Shown in pieces: positions 1-7,773 of a stretch of 64,000 nt of DNA; within the stretch, counting starts at the first letter, position 1; every line of letters begins with the position of its first letter. Source of the DNA: Leyella lascolaii (GTDB lineage Bacteria > Bacteroidota > Bacteroidia > Bacteroidales > Bacteroidaceae). The stretch lies in the NCBI RefSeq assembly GCF_900079775.1, contig NZ_LT556038.1, forward strand, positions 665,754 through 729,753. The letters run 5' to 3'. Under the pieces are notes generated by a model. The model was not told where the DNA came from and did no database searches. It was given only the letters and a program-made list of their open reading frames with translations. The translations under genes were made by a program, and so were the position numbers.

Positions 1-157
1 CGTCAAGTCCCGGCTCATATATCGGCACCTGACCGTTCTTCAGTGAGTTTATTTTCTCCTCGTTCACGTCCACACAAGTAACGTTAACTCCCATCTCCGC
101 GAAGCATGTGCCGGACACCAGTCCGACATAACCAGTACCTACAATTGCTATATTCAT
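1..157 (-). CDS. ugd: UDP-glucose 6-dehydrogenase, N-terminal part (cut by window edge)
   Basis: Translating the minus strand from the ATG at 157 gives 52 residues beginning [20 protein letters not shown], the Rossmann glycine motif (GTGYVGL) of the UDP-glucose/GDP-mannose dehydrogenase family. The enzyme oxidises UDP-glucose to UDP-glucuronate for surface polysaccharide. The NAD-binding end is intact; the catalytic cysteine lies beyond the window. It follows the UpxY-like gene on the same strand, so it is probably the first enzyme of an exopolysaccharide operon running off the left edge. UDP-ManNAc dehydrogenase is a possible alternative because only the nucleotide-binding end is visible. 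Confidence 0.85.
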   Translation of the reverse strand, partial: MNIAIVGTGYVGLVSGTCFAEMGVNVTCVDVNEEKINSLKNGQVPIYEPGLD

Positions 158-340
158 AAATCTATGTTTGTTTTGTTTTTTTTATCTTATGTTTTTATCC
201 CAAGCAGATGTTCTAAATTAATTGCCGTCATATTGTGTGCTGTCCAAGAGCCGCATTTCAAAGTCCGAAGAGCGGGTGTATCGGGCTACACGACCGAGGA
301 GACTTTTGTATGAAGCCCTGAACAACGCATAGTATGATGA

Positions 341-348
341 CAAAGATA
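341..348 (-). promoter_or_regulatory. Possible promoter -7 box ahead of ugd
   Basis: The minus strand reads TATCTTTG, matching the Bacteroidetes -7 consensus TAnnTTTG, in the 241-bp gap between the UpxY-like gene and ugd. It would give a leader of roughly 175 nt. No clear -33 TTTG is present, so this may be an internal promoter or chance. A plus-strand TAACTTTG lies at 382-389 and would read antisense into the UpxY-like gene. Confidence 0.3.
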
Positions 349-398
349 TATATGACATATGAATGATTTTATAATATCTGTTAACTTTGAACAGCTGC

Positions 399-944
399 TT
401 ATTCATTTATTATCTCGATAAGACTCGGATGCACCTTGGTCATCGCCACAGCTATCACTCCCTGAATAGCCACCACCACACATTTCGACCTCTTGCCCGG
501 CACACGCACGAGCACGCCTTCCTGTCCGGCGAACGGCCCGCCCACCACGCGCACCGCATCACCGCACGACAGATTCACCGCCTCGGGCGACAGCCACTCA
601 AGCTGTTCTTCGTCTGTGCTGCTCACGGCGATGAACTGCTGCATCTGACGTTCGGGCACGACAATAGGCTCGCGGCGCAAACCGGAGTCACGGATGATGA
701 AATGAAGGTAGGGCAGATTTTTCTTCAGCGTAGTTATCCTGTCTTTTGTCGTCCTTACAAACAGCAGATCTCGTATCACGGGGACAAGCTGCGGGGCTGT
801 GCGCCGCGACCTTCCGCGACGGACATAATGCATGGGTATGAACGTCCGCAGACCTTCATCGGCAAGAGCCGTCTGAGCCATGAGATTACGTCCATACGTG
901 GCACGCATGGCAAACCATTGCTCGTCTTCTATTATTTCGGACAT
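399..944 (-). CDS. UpxY-family transcription antiterminator (NusG paralogue)
   Basis: 181 aa with an N-terminal NusG-like domain (WFAMRATYGRN near residue 10, FIPMHYV near 35, LLFVRTT near 60) and a C-terminal KOW-type segment (GDAVRVVGGPFAGQEG near 130). In Bacteroides, UpxY proteins are encoded first in capsular polysaccharide operons and act on the 5' leader of their own operon to let RNA polymerase read through. The position just upstream of ugd fits that role. The length is typical for UpxY. No UpxZ-like partner is visible in the window. The start was chosen at the first ATG after the leader; no strong ribosome site is seen, as is usual in this phylum. Confidence 0.85.
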   Translation of the reverse strand: MSEIIEDEQWFAMRATYGRNLMAQTALADEGLRTFIPMHYVRRGRSRRTAPQLVPVIRDLLFVRTTKDRITTLKKNLPYLHFIIRDSGLRREPIVVPERQMQQFIAVSSTDEEQLEWLSPEAVNLSCGDAVRVVGGPFAGQEGVLVRVPGKRSKCVVVAIQGVIAVAMTKVHPSLIEIINE

Positions 945-1112
945 TTAATTAAACTAAATTTAAACGACAAGACACGCCTCTGGGGCATTGAAAACCTTAT
1001 AATGTATTGGTTTTCAATTACTTATAATATAAAGAACATAAATAAGAGACTCTCAGCAGACTTGTCAAGACCTGCCTTTACAGTCATAGTCTCCTATCCG
1101 TTGGCAAAATTA
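945..1112 (-). promoter_or_regulatory. Promoter and stem-loop leader of the UpxY-like gene
   Basis: A -7 box TAATTTTG lies at 1105-1112 (minus strand), giving a leader of about 155 nt. Inside it, ATTGAAAACC (987-996) pairs perfectly with GGTTTTCAAT (1009-1018) around a 12-nt loop. Such leader structures are where UpxY proteins are expected to act. The -33 region is AT-rich without a clear TTTG. Confidence 0.45.
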
Positions 1113-1134
1113 CGAATTTTATTTGAAAAATAAA

Positions 1135-1661
1135 AGCATTTCTCATGACAATAAACAATTTTAATCTGAAACATCATGATTTGTCATAAACATGTAACGT
1201 CGCACCATCACATCGTCATAATCCCGATACAGGCATTCCACCACCGAAACCGCCTCTTCACCTCATTGGCTGCCCTTCGCTCCTCTTCCACAATGCCTCC
1301 GTCATCTTGTATTCTGCCTTTTATCCATGCAGTTCGTCACATCCTGTACAAAACTGTCAACCAACATGTCTGACAACAGCACCGAACAAGTATGAGATAT
1401 TATGACCTGCGCGGGGCAATATGCCCTTGCCGGATGCATATGTTTTCATGTTCTTACATTCATGGTTGTCTCTTCCGGAACTTTAAAAATATCGCATATT
1501 ACACGAGAATACTACACTTTAGAATGACAATACATACCATTCGCGAAAATAAATGACACTAAATCCGCTTATAACATTTCATTTACGATTTCATAAAAAA
1601 GCAGCTACGGGTCTGTCTTACACCGAAATTCCTGACATAAAACCATTATGCGCGCCACGGC
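1135..1661. other. Gene-free stretch with a degenerate repeat copy
   Basis: No convincing gene. Roughly 1270-1380 resembles two other intergenic stretches (about 7385-7500 and 57075-57180). Shared landmarks in order are CCTTCGCT, ATGCAG, a C/T-rich GCATCTT-like word, TACARAAC followed by a run like GTAAACA, and GT(C/G)TGA. The similarity is patchy, as in an old decayed element. Confidence 0.3.
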
Positions 1662-2753
1662 TCACGCACCGTCTGTATGTGTCTCGGCAGCCGTCGCACC
1701 GTCCTTCCCCGGCACAGTCTTATCCGAATATTCCTTCCGTTCAGTGTCCGCTGACGGTTCGTCACCGAGAAAGCGGCGTATGTCGTCCATCATCCGTCCG
1801 CACGGTGCTGATGACGTAAAGGCAATGTTCTTCTTCAACATCAGCTCAACGTCAGCCACACTGCCAGAGTAGCACGACAGTTCGTTGTTCCTCTGAGTGG
1901 GATGAACGCTCTGCCGCGATATCTCGTTCTCACGCTCACGCACCAGCATATTGCATATTTTCTTCAGCATAGGCACCACCACCTTGTCGAAAAGATGGTG
2001 TCCCTGTACATACAGATAAGTGGTTTCCGGTGTCACACCGAGACGCTTTATGTCGTCCTTCACCTCCTGCCAGCTTTTTTTAGCCGACGGATAATGCCGC
2101 TGCAACTGCGTCACCCGGCGTGCCACCTTGCGCCTTAGATTGCGCAGCGAGCCCTCCGTATCATAGGGATTGAAGTGTCCCGTCTCTATCACATGCAGGA
2201 AGTCGCTTATTGTGAACTCCGTGTAATGCGGTGTGCGGTAGAACCATACGCTCCACACGAAGAGCGGGAAGATGGCGAGAGAGTACTCGCGGAAGTAGCT
2301 CACGAAGTCGAATATGGCGTGGTCGTTGAGCGTCACACCTACACACACGTCATGAAGCGACGGCGCATAACACTGCAGGTTCTCTATCGAATAGGCATAT
2401 GTATGGAATATGTACGGACTGTCTATTATCGTCTCCGACATAGGCGTGGCACGCTGTATAAGGTAGTCGTAGTCGGCATCCACGCAGGCTATCATGTCTC
2501 GTCCCACCTTACCGTTAAGCAGACTCATCAGAGCAGCCTTCTTTCCACGTTCAAGATGCGGTACGCGCGAGGGCAGCATCACCTCGAAATAGCGGGTGGA
2601 GTCTTCAAACCGCGACAATACCGACCGCCAGAAAAACACGTCATCGTAGCTTTCCACATATGCCACTATGCGGCGGCGCGCCTTTTTTGAGGTCATGCGG
2701 TTGGCTGCCTCGAAGTAGCCAGACGACAGGTTGTCTTTCAGTCTTTTACTCAT
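1662..2753 (-). CDS. DUF4435 (TOPRIM-fold) protein, partner of the upstream AAA ATPase
   Basis: 363 aa. The N-terminal half carries the TOPRIM-type acidic signature of DUF4435: a glutamate in VESYDDVFFW (E34) and a DxD in VDADYD (D92, D94). These residues would bind Mg2+ for nucleic acid cleavage. The remaining ~250 residues are helical and unrecognised, and the last ~35 are polar and probably disordered. It starts 21 bp after the ATPase gene on the same strand, so the two are surely co-transcribed. ATPase plus DUF4435 is the composition of PARIS (AriA/AriB), where AriB is a toxic TOPRIM nuclease held by the ATPase, and is related to OLD nucleases. A role in phage defence is inferred, not shown; a general RNA/DNA-processing role is possible. 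Confidence 0.8.
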   Translation of the reverse strand: MSKRLKDNLSSGYFEAANRMTSKKARRRIVAYVESYDDVFFWRSVLSRFEDSTRYFEVMLPSRVPHLERGKKAALMSLLNGKVGRDMIACVDADYDYLIQRATPMSETIIDSPYIFHTYAYSIENLQCYAPSLHDVCVGVTLNDHAIFDFVSYFREYSLAIFPLFVWSVWFYRTPHYTEFTISDFLHVIETGHFNPYDTEGSLRNLRRKVARRVTQLQRHYPSAKKSWQEVKDDIKRLGVTPETTYLYVQGHHLFDKVVVPMLKKICNMLVRERENEISRQSVHPTQRNNELSCYSGSVADVELMLKKNIAFTSSAPCGRMMDDIRRFLGDEPSADTERKEYSDKTVPGKDGATAAETHTDGA

Positions 2754-2774
2754 AGGGGCGCATTTATAAGGTTA

Positions 2775-3596
2775 TCATAATGTGATGTCCGTCACCTCGG
2801 TCACACGGTCAGCCCATCCGTTCATTATCACGGCAGGGCTGTGCGTGGCAAGAATTATCTGCACGTTCGGGTTAAGTTCCAGAACAATATCTATGAGACG
2901 CTTCTGCCACTCGAAGTGAAGGCTCACCTCAGGCTCGTCCATGAACAGCACATAACTGCGGTTGTCCTCCACCAGGACTGTGAGCATTATGGCGAGCATC
3001 TGCTTCTCGCCACTCGACAGCTGGTAGGGCAGCAGGGTCTCACCTATCTGTGTAAATAGAATCTCGTTCTCCGTGCGTATTATCTTCTTGCCGGTCGCCT
3101 CGAACAGGTCGTCGATAAGGTCCTGGAAGCGTTTCTTAGGAGCCGATATTTCCCGCGCCTTTTCAGCCGCGTCGGGGCTGCCGCTCTGCAAAACGGATAT
3201 TATCCTGTTGCCTATGTTCACCTGATAATCAAGATATTTGCGCTGCAAATGATATATCAGCAGGTCCAGTTCCGTGGCGAGCGGCGTTATACTTGCGTTT
3301 ATCGCGCTCATTGCCTCCACGTTCACAAGCGGGCGGTCCACCGACCTTATGAGGTCATAGCGTATCCATTTGGCATCCTCCGGCACCACCTTTAGCCTCA
3401 CACCCTTCAGCATATGGTTGGCGAACTCGCCTCCTGCCACAAGTCCTCGCACCACCTTATTAAGTATAGTGCTCTTCCCCACTCCGTTTATTCCGCTGAG
3501 TATGTTCACCTGACGGTCGAGATTCCACACCACATGATGTTTCCCGCTCCATAGCGAGTCAATCTCTATCTGTTCAATGTAATCGGCGTATTTCAT
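2775..3596 (-). CDS. ABC-type AAA ATPase (AAA_15/AAA_21 type) paired with DUF4435 gene
   Basis: 273 aa from the ATG at 3596. The upstream in-frame extension to 3665 runs into the repeat array and is less likely. Walker A is GINGVGKST (35-43), the ABC signature LSSGEKQ (about 193-199), Walker B VLFMDEPEVSLH (D220, E221), and the H-loop is ATHS (H252). The set is complete, so ATP hydrolysis is expected. The protein is short: there is little between the Walker A and signature halves beyond a helical insert, unlike SMC proteins. It resembles AriA of PARIS and the ATPase half of OLD proteins. The gene lies directly downstream of a tandem promoter-like array and heads a two-gene operon with the DUF4435 gene. 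Confidence 0.85.
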   Translation of the reverse strand: MKYADYIEQIEIDSLWSGKHHVVWNLDRQVNILSGINGVGKSTILNKVVRGLVAGGEFANHMLKGVRLKVVPEDAKWIRYDLIRSVDRPLVNVEAMSAINASITPLATELDLLIYHLQRKYLDYQVNIGNRIISVLQSGSPDAAEKAREISAPKKRFQDLIDDLFEATGKKIIRTENEILFTQIGETLLPYQLSSGEKQMLAIMLTVLVEDNRSYVLFMDEPEVSLHFEWQKRLIDIVLELNPNVQIILATHSPAVIMNGWADRVTEVTDITL

Positions 3597-3670
3597 ATTA
3601 GTAGCGTTTTTAGACCGGCGGAAGACTGCGTCGATAACGTGCGGCAGTGCCGGTGATGGTTTCAACTTTT

Positions 3671-4147
3671 CTTATACAAAGATATTGCAAGGTGAGAGCA
3701 ACGGCAAGGAGGGAAAACGCAGTTTTACCGGACTTGACACTGCCGAACCGAAGCATATCTTATACAAAGATATTGCAAACGAGCGGAATGAGAGCTTGCT
3801 CTCAAATTCCCGAGTGCAGCATATCTTATACAAAGATATTGCAAGGCGAGAGCAACGGCAAGGAGGGAAAACGCAGTTTTACCGCACTTGACACTGCCGA
3901 ACCGAAGCATATCTTATACAAAGATATTGCAAACGAGAGGAAAGAAAGCCTGCTTTCAATTTCCCGAGTGCAGCATATCTTATACAAAGATATTGCAAGG
4001 CGAGAGCAACGGCAAGGAGGGAAAACGCAGTTTTACCGCACTTGACACTGCCGAACCGAAGCATATCTTATACAAAGATATTGCAAACGAGCGGAATGAG
4101 AGCTTGCTCTCAAATTCCCGAGTGCAGCATATCTTATACAAAGATAT
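3671..4147. repeat. Tandem array of seven promoter-like repeats with alternating hairpin spacers
   Basis: The core TTATACAAAGATATTGCAA starts at 3672, 3760, 3826, 3914, 3980, 4068 and 4134 (the last diverges after GATAT). Spacings alternate 88, 66, 88, 66, 88, 66, so the true period is 154 bp, three times over. On the minus strand each core contains TATCTTTG, a perfect -7 box, inside the inverted repeat ATATCTT-5-AAGATAT. The 88-bp spacers contain GGGAAAAC-GCA-GTTTTACC. The 66-bp spacers contain GAGAGC-TT-GCTCTC or, in one copy, GAAAGC-CT-GCTTTC, a compensated G-C to A-T change that suggests the hairpin is selected. Near-identity of units points to recent amplification. Confidence 0.9.
3677..3707 (-). 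promoter_or_regulatory. Array-proximal promoter of the ATPase/DUF4435 operon
   Basis: On the minus strand TTG (3707-3705), a 20-bp spacer and TATCTTTG (3684-3677) form a good Bacteroidetes promoter. It is the array copy nearest the ATPase gene and would start transcription about 75-80 nt before the ATG at 3596. Further array copies offer the same -7 box upstream. Confidence 0.6.
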
Positions 4148-4437
4148 GAAATTAATCCATCACGGTATCTTTTTTTGACATTAAAAAATTTGAATAACAC
4201 TTATTAGGCATAGAATTCATAAAAACAGCCTTTCTGACAATATATACATCCATGGCTATGAAATGTCTGAATTCCATCCACACATCCATATACGACGCAC
4301 CATGCCATCTGTAGATTGGCGGATATAATATATAGGACGACATTATCTTTCTTTTTTTACGCATTAGATAATTGGATCTTTCTATTTTTCTTAACTTTGC
4401 ACACCATTAAGGCAGAAACAATAAAAAATATAGTATT
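4148..4437 (+). promoter_or_regulatory. AT-rich gap and promoter of the DMT permease
   Basis: About 240 bp of AT-rich DNA without a believable gene is followed by TTG (4372-4374), 17 bp and TAACTTTG (4392-4399), giving a leader of about 30 nt before the ATG at 4438. The spacer is shorter than the usual 19-20, so the -33 assignment is weak; the -7 box is good. Confidence 0.5.
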
Positions 4438-5379
4438 ATGGATAACAACAAAGCTCTGACGGCTCATCTAAGCATGCTGGGAGCATGCGTCATGTGGGGA
4501 CTGATGGCTCCCATCGGAAAGACGGCAATGATGAACGGCATCGACGGCATCAATCTCGTGTCGTTCCGCATCATGGGAGGCGCGGCACTGTTCTGGACGG
4601 CCTCGCTCTTCGCAAAGAAAGAACACGTGCCGCTGAAGGACGGTCTGCTGATGATTGCGGCAGGACTCTTCGCGCTGGTGTTCAACCAATGCTGCTTCAC
4701 CATCGGACTGGGTATGACCTCTCCGTCCAACGCAAGCATCATAACTACGTCGTCGCCGATATTCGCACTCATACTCGCGGCAATCATACTGAAAGAACCT
4801 GTGACATGGAAAAAGGCATGCGGAGTGGCTCTGGGATGCTGCGGAGCTGTGATGCTGATAATGACAAGCGCGTCGGAAGGCAATGCCAAGGTGGGCAACA
4901 TATGGGGAGACGTGCTTTGCATAACGGCACAGTTCTCGTTCGCACTGTACCTTACGCTGTTCAACAGACTCATAAAGCGATACAGCGTATTCACCATCAA
5001 CAAGTGGATATTCCTCTGGTCGGCAGTACTTATAATGCCTTTCTCGGCAGGACACATCGTAAGCACACCGTGGTCTGCTGTGGCAGCAAAGGCATGGTTG
5101 TCGGCAGGCTACGTGGTGTTCTTCGGCACGTTCGTTGCCTATCTGCTCACGATGGTGGCGCAGAGGGTGCTCCGCCCTACGGTGGTGAGCACATACAACT
5201 ATGTCCAGCCGATGGTAGCTGTGAGCGTGAGCCTGCTCACCGGCATGGCTGTACTTAAACCCATGCAGTGCCTGGCAATGGTTCTGGTGTTCTGTGGGGT
5301 TTGGCTCGTCATAAAGTCCAAATCAAGACACGACATCATCAAAGCCGGAGAAAGAGTGGAAAAATGCCTCAATAAGTAG
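4438..5379 (+). CDS. EamA/DMT-family inner-membrane permease
   Basis: 313 aa with about ten hydrophobic segments in two repeated halves, as in EamA (RhaT/YdcZ-like) drug/metabolite transporters. The first half begins HLSMLGACVMWGLMAPIGK; the second begins near ISAQFSFALYL. The length matches the family. Substrates range from amino acids to nucleotides and cannot be told from sequence. The cysteine synthase gene follows 81 bp downstream on the same strand, which makes an amino-acid or thiol metabolite exporter one possibility, but that is only context. The C-terminal tail is basic and cytoplasmic. Confidence 0.85.
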   Translation: MDNNKALTAHLSMLGACVMWGLMAPIGKTAMMNGIDGINLVSFRIMGGAALFWTASLFAKKEHVPLKDGLLMIAAGLFALVFNQCCFTIGLGMTSPSNASIITTSSPIFALILAAIILKEPVTWKKACGVALGCCGAVMLIMTSASEGNAKVGNIWGDVLCITAQFSFALYLTLFNRLIKRYSVFTINKWIFLWSAVLIMPFSAGHIVSTPWSAVAAKAWLSAGYVVFFGTFVAYLLTMVAQRVLRPTVVSTYNYVQPMVAVSVSLLTGMAVLKPMQCLAMVLVFCGVWLVIKSKSRHDIIKAGERVEKCLNK

Positions 5380-5460
5380 GAATAATACATGTGGCAGTAT
5401 GGCTGGCGTTATCATATTTTTTTTGTAAATTAGCACCCGGATAACAAAAACTACAGAATT

Positions 5461-6390
5461 ATGAAAAAAATAGCAAATAGACTTACCGACCTCGTAGGAG
5501 GCACACCGCTGCTCGAGCTCAACCGTTTCGCGAAAGAAATGGGACTGGAGCAGCCTATAATAGCAAAACTGGAATATTTCAACCCGGGCGGAAGCGTGAA
5601 GGACCGCATAGCTCTTGCAATGATAAACCAGGCGGAGAAGGACGGCATCCTCTCTCCCGGAGCGACAATAATTGAACCGACAAGCGGCAACACAGGCGTA
5701 GGACTGGCTTTCGTGTCGGCTGTGAAGGGCTACCGGCTCATCCTCACAATGCCTGAGACAATGAGCATAGAGCGTCGCAAGCTTGTAAGCGCATATGGGG
5801 CGCAGGTGGTGCTCACACCGGCGGCAGAGGGCATGAAGGGTGCCATAAAGGAGGCTGAACGGCTGCGCGACAGCACAGAAGGCGCGGTGATTCTGCAACA
5901 GTTCTGCAACAAGGCAAACCCGGAGGCACACTACAACACTACAGGGCCGGAGATATGGAACGACACTGAGGGACATGTGGACGTGTTTGTCGCCGGAGTG
6001 GGCACGGGCGGTACCATATCGGGCGTGGGCAGATACCTTAAAAGCAAGAACCCCGCCATACGCATAGTGGCGGCAGAACCGGCGTCATCTCCGGTGTTGA
6101 GCGGCGGCAAACCCGGACCGCACGCCATACAGGGCATAGGTGCGGGATTCGTGCCTCAGGTGTTCGACCGCAGCGTTGTGGACGAAGTCATCACCGTGAC
6201 TGACGAAGACGCAAAGTCCACTGCACGCCTGCTGGCTCAGCGCGAAGGCTTGCTCACAGGCATATCGTCGGGCGCGGCGGCATGGGCAGCGGCATCATTG
6301 GCACGCCGTGAGGACATGCGTGGCAAGACAATAGTGGTTCTTCTGCCCGACACAGGTGAGCGTTATCTCTCCACAGGAGTGTTCGGATGA
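5461..6390 (+). CDS. cysK: Cysteine synthase A (O-acetylserine sulfhydrylase)
   Basis: 309 aa, fold type II PLP enzyme that makes cysteine from O-acetylserine and sulfide. The PLP lysine is in GGSVKDR (K47). The substrate loop PTSGNTG (about 77-83) and the phosphate-binding GTGGT (about 180-184) are intact, as is the C-terminal GISSGAA. Length is normal for CysK, and no CBS extension is present. It lies 81 bp after the DMT permease gene and may be read with it or from a weak promoter in the T-rich gap. A small inverted repeat AGCACT-TC-AGTGCT sits at its stop codon. Confidence 0.95.
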   Translation: MKKIANRLTDLVGGTPLLELNRFAKEMGLEQPIIAKLEYFNPGGSVKDRIALAMINQAEKDGILSPGATIIEPTSGNTGVGLAFVSAVKGYRLILTMPETMSIERRKLVSAYGAQVVLTPAAEGMKGAIKEAERLRDSTEGAVILQQFCNKANPEAHYNTTGPEIWNDTEGHVDVFVAGVGTGGTISGVGRYLKSKNPAIRIVAAEPASSPVLSGGKPGPHAIQGIGAGFVPQVFDRSVVDEVITVTDEDAKSTARLLAQREGLLTGISSGAAAWAAASLARREDMRGKTIVVLLPDTGERYLSTGVFG

Positions 6391-6553
6391 GCACTTCAGT
6401 GCTAAATCTGACTCACCGCACCGATTGCGCTGATATGACACACGCAGCTCGCGGTGAATAAGAAAAAGATACGCAGTCAGTAGACATATGCATTATGTCC
6501 GTCATACTGCATGACAGGGTTCATGCAATGCTTTTCATTCCTTTATACAAAAG

Positions 6554-6605
6554 AAACGCCGGAGACGTCTGCACCCATATGTGAGGCAGCACGACTCCGG
6601 CGTTT
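6554..6605. terminator. Stem-loop between cysK and tRNA-Val, possible bidirectional terminator
   Basis: AAACGCCGGAG (6554-6564) pairs perfectly with CTCCGGCGTTT (6595-6605) around a 30-nt loop that can fold further. The stem is followed by TTATT on the plus strand and by TTTCTTTTG on the minus strand. It would end cysK transcripts from one side and tRNA transcripts from the other. The large loop makes it a weak intrinsic terminator. Confidence 0.4.
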
Positions 6606-6756
6606 ATTATGGCGCAGCATACAAACGTGAAAGATACTCCACACACATGTGGGGAGGTAATGGATGAGAGGCATCCGTATTTCACGCCCATAACAGCAGA
6701 CCGACGGACATAAAAAAATCCCTGCAGTCCCGAAAGACTACAAGGAAACACCCCTG

Positions 6757-6831
6757 TGGGCGTTGACGGATTCGAACCGCCGACCCTCTGCTTGTAAGGC
6801 AGATGCTCTAAACCAGCTGAGCTAAACGCCC
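6757..6831 (-). tRNA. tRNA-Val (anticodon UAC)
   Basis: The minus strand folds as a full cloverleaf. The acceptor stem is GGGCGTT/AACGCCC, the D arm contains AGCTCAG-CTGGTTT-AGAGC, and the anticodon loop CTTACAA gives UAC. The T arm has GGTTCGAATCC, and the discriminator is A. The 3' CCA is not encoded: the genomic sequence after the discriminator is CAGG. It stands alone, not in a cluster. Confidence 0.95.
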
Positions 6832-7715
6832 TTGCTTCTTCTAAGCGATTGCAAAGGTAGGACTTTTATTTTATTCCACCAAATTTCGGAGATAATATTT
6901 TCAAAAAAATTGGTTCATTCTCACTTCTGCATCACATCACATATTGTCCGACATGGTTATTAAACCTGAACCAGCCTCCATGACGTCATAAATACGAACA
7001 TATATCAAGGTGTTTTTTTACTATCTTATGTATAAATGCCGTAATACAGTGTTCCACCATTACTCAATTTGATTTTATATACTTAAAAAAGAAATGTAAG
7101 GAATCTGACTTACAGACACACGGAATACGGATGAAGCTTAATGTTCAATCCCAGATAAACACGTAGATATATGAAAATGATAATCAATAACATAAATAGC
7201 GCACAACTTACTCGGGAGACTCAAGATTTTGAGTCTCTACATGGCATACGCCGTCATTAATATTATTGGATACATACAAAAATATTATCCGTTATCACCA
7301 AAGTAGAGACGCAAAATCTTGCGTTTCACAAGCAAAACATCATACACGTTCATCAGCAGTCGAAACATTTGCTGACTGTCTTCCGACTCCTTCATTTCTC
7401 TCATGCAGCAATACCGCTATCCGGAGTCGCATCTTTGTCCGATACAGTCCGATATATCATTTACAAAACCCTGTAAACAACCAGTCAGACCATAGTGAGG
7501 AATAATATCAAGGTATAAACACCTATTCAATATTAGAACATGTCACACCCAACCACATATTCCGAATCGCTCCCCACAACTCCACTACACTACTGTCACC
7601 ATATTGCCATAGACCTTTTCATTACGCATCCGACATAATATGAGACTAAAGCAGAAGCAAACATGCCTGACAACAGAATACATAAGGATGAATCACACGG
7701 AGTGAGTTGAATAAT
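6832..7715. other. Long gene-free region with inverted repeats
   Basis: AT-rich, with short open frames lacking any family resemblance. It holds the paired palindromes listed at 7216-7327. A degenerate repeat stretch at about 7385-7500 resembles 1270-1380 and 57075-57180 (shared ATGCAG, GCATCTT, TACAAAACC, GTAAACA). No promoter for a plus-strand gene could be placed. Confidence 0.5.
7216..7327. repeat. Pair of near-identical 22-bp palindromes (dispersed element, copy 1)
   Basis: GAGACTCAA-GATT-TTGAGTCTC (7216-7237, perfect 9-bp arms) followed by TAC. Then GTA plus GAGACGCAA-AATC-TTGCGTTTC (7303-7327, one mismatch). The same palindromes with the same flanks recur at 60047-60162, but there they face each other in the opposite order. 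Flanking words TACATGGC-ACGCC and CACAAG-AAAA are shared between the two loci. Confidence 0.7.
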
Positions 7716-7744
7716 AAAAAAAGGACGTACCTCACGGTACGTCC
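7716..7744 (-). terminator. Rho-independent terminator of the OmpA-family gene
   Basis: On the minus strand GGACGTACC-GTGA-GGTACGTCC (9-bp perfect stem, 7744-7723) is followed at once by seven T. It lies 30 bp after the stop codon of the OmpA-family gene. Confidence 0.9.
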
Positions 7745-7773
7745 CCTAAACAATTTATTAATAAATAGATATA

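Noticed and set aside
3671..4147. CRISPR array
   Set aside because: Repeats alternate in spacing (88/66 bp) and the spacers themselves are repeated, not unique. No cas gene is near.
4152..4364. 70-residue minus-strand frame between the array and the DMT permease
   Set aside because: AT-rich, no signal or domain, no promoter placed, and no neighbour on its strand in register.
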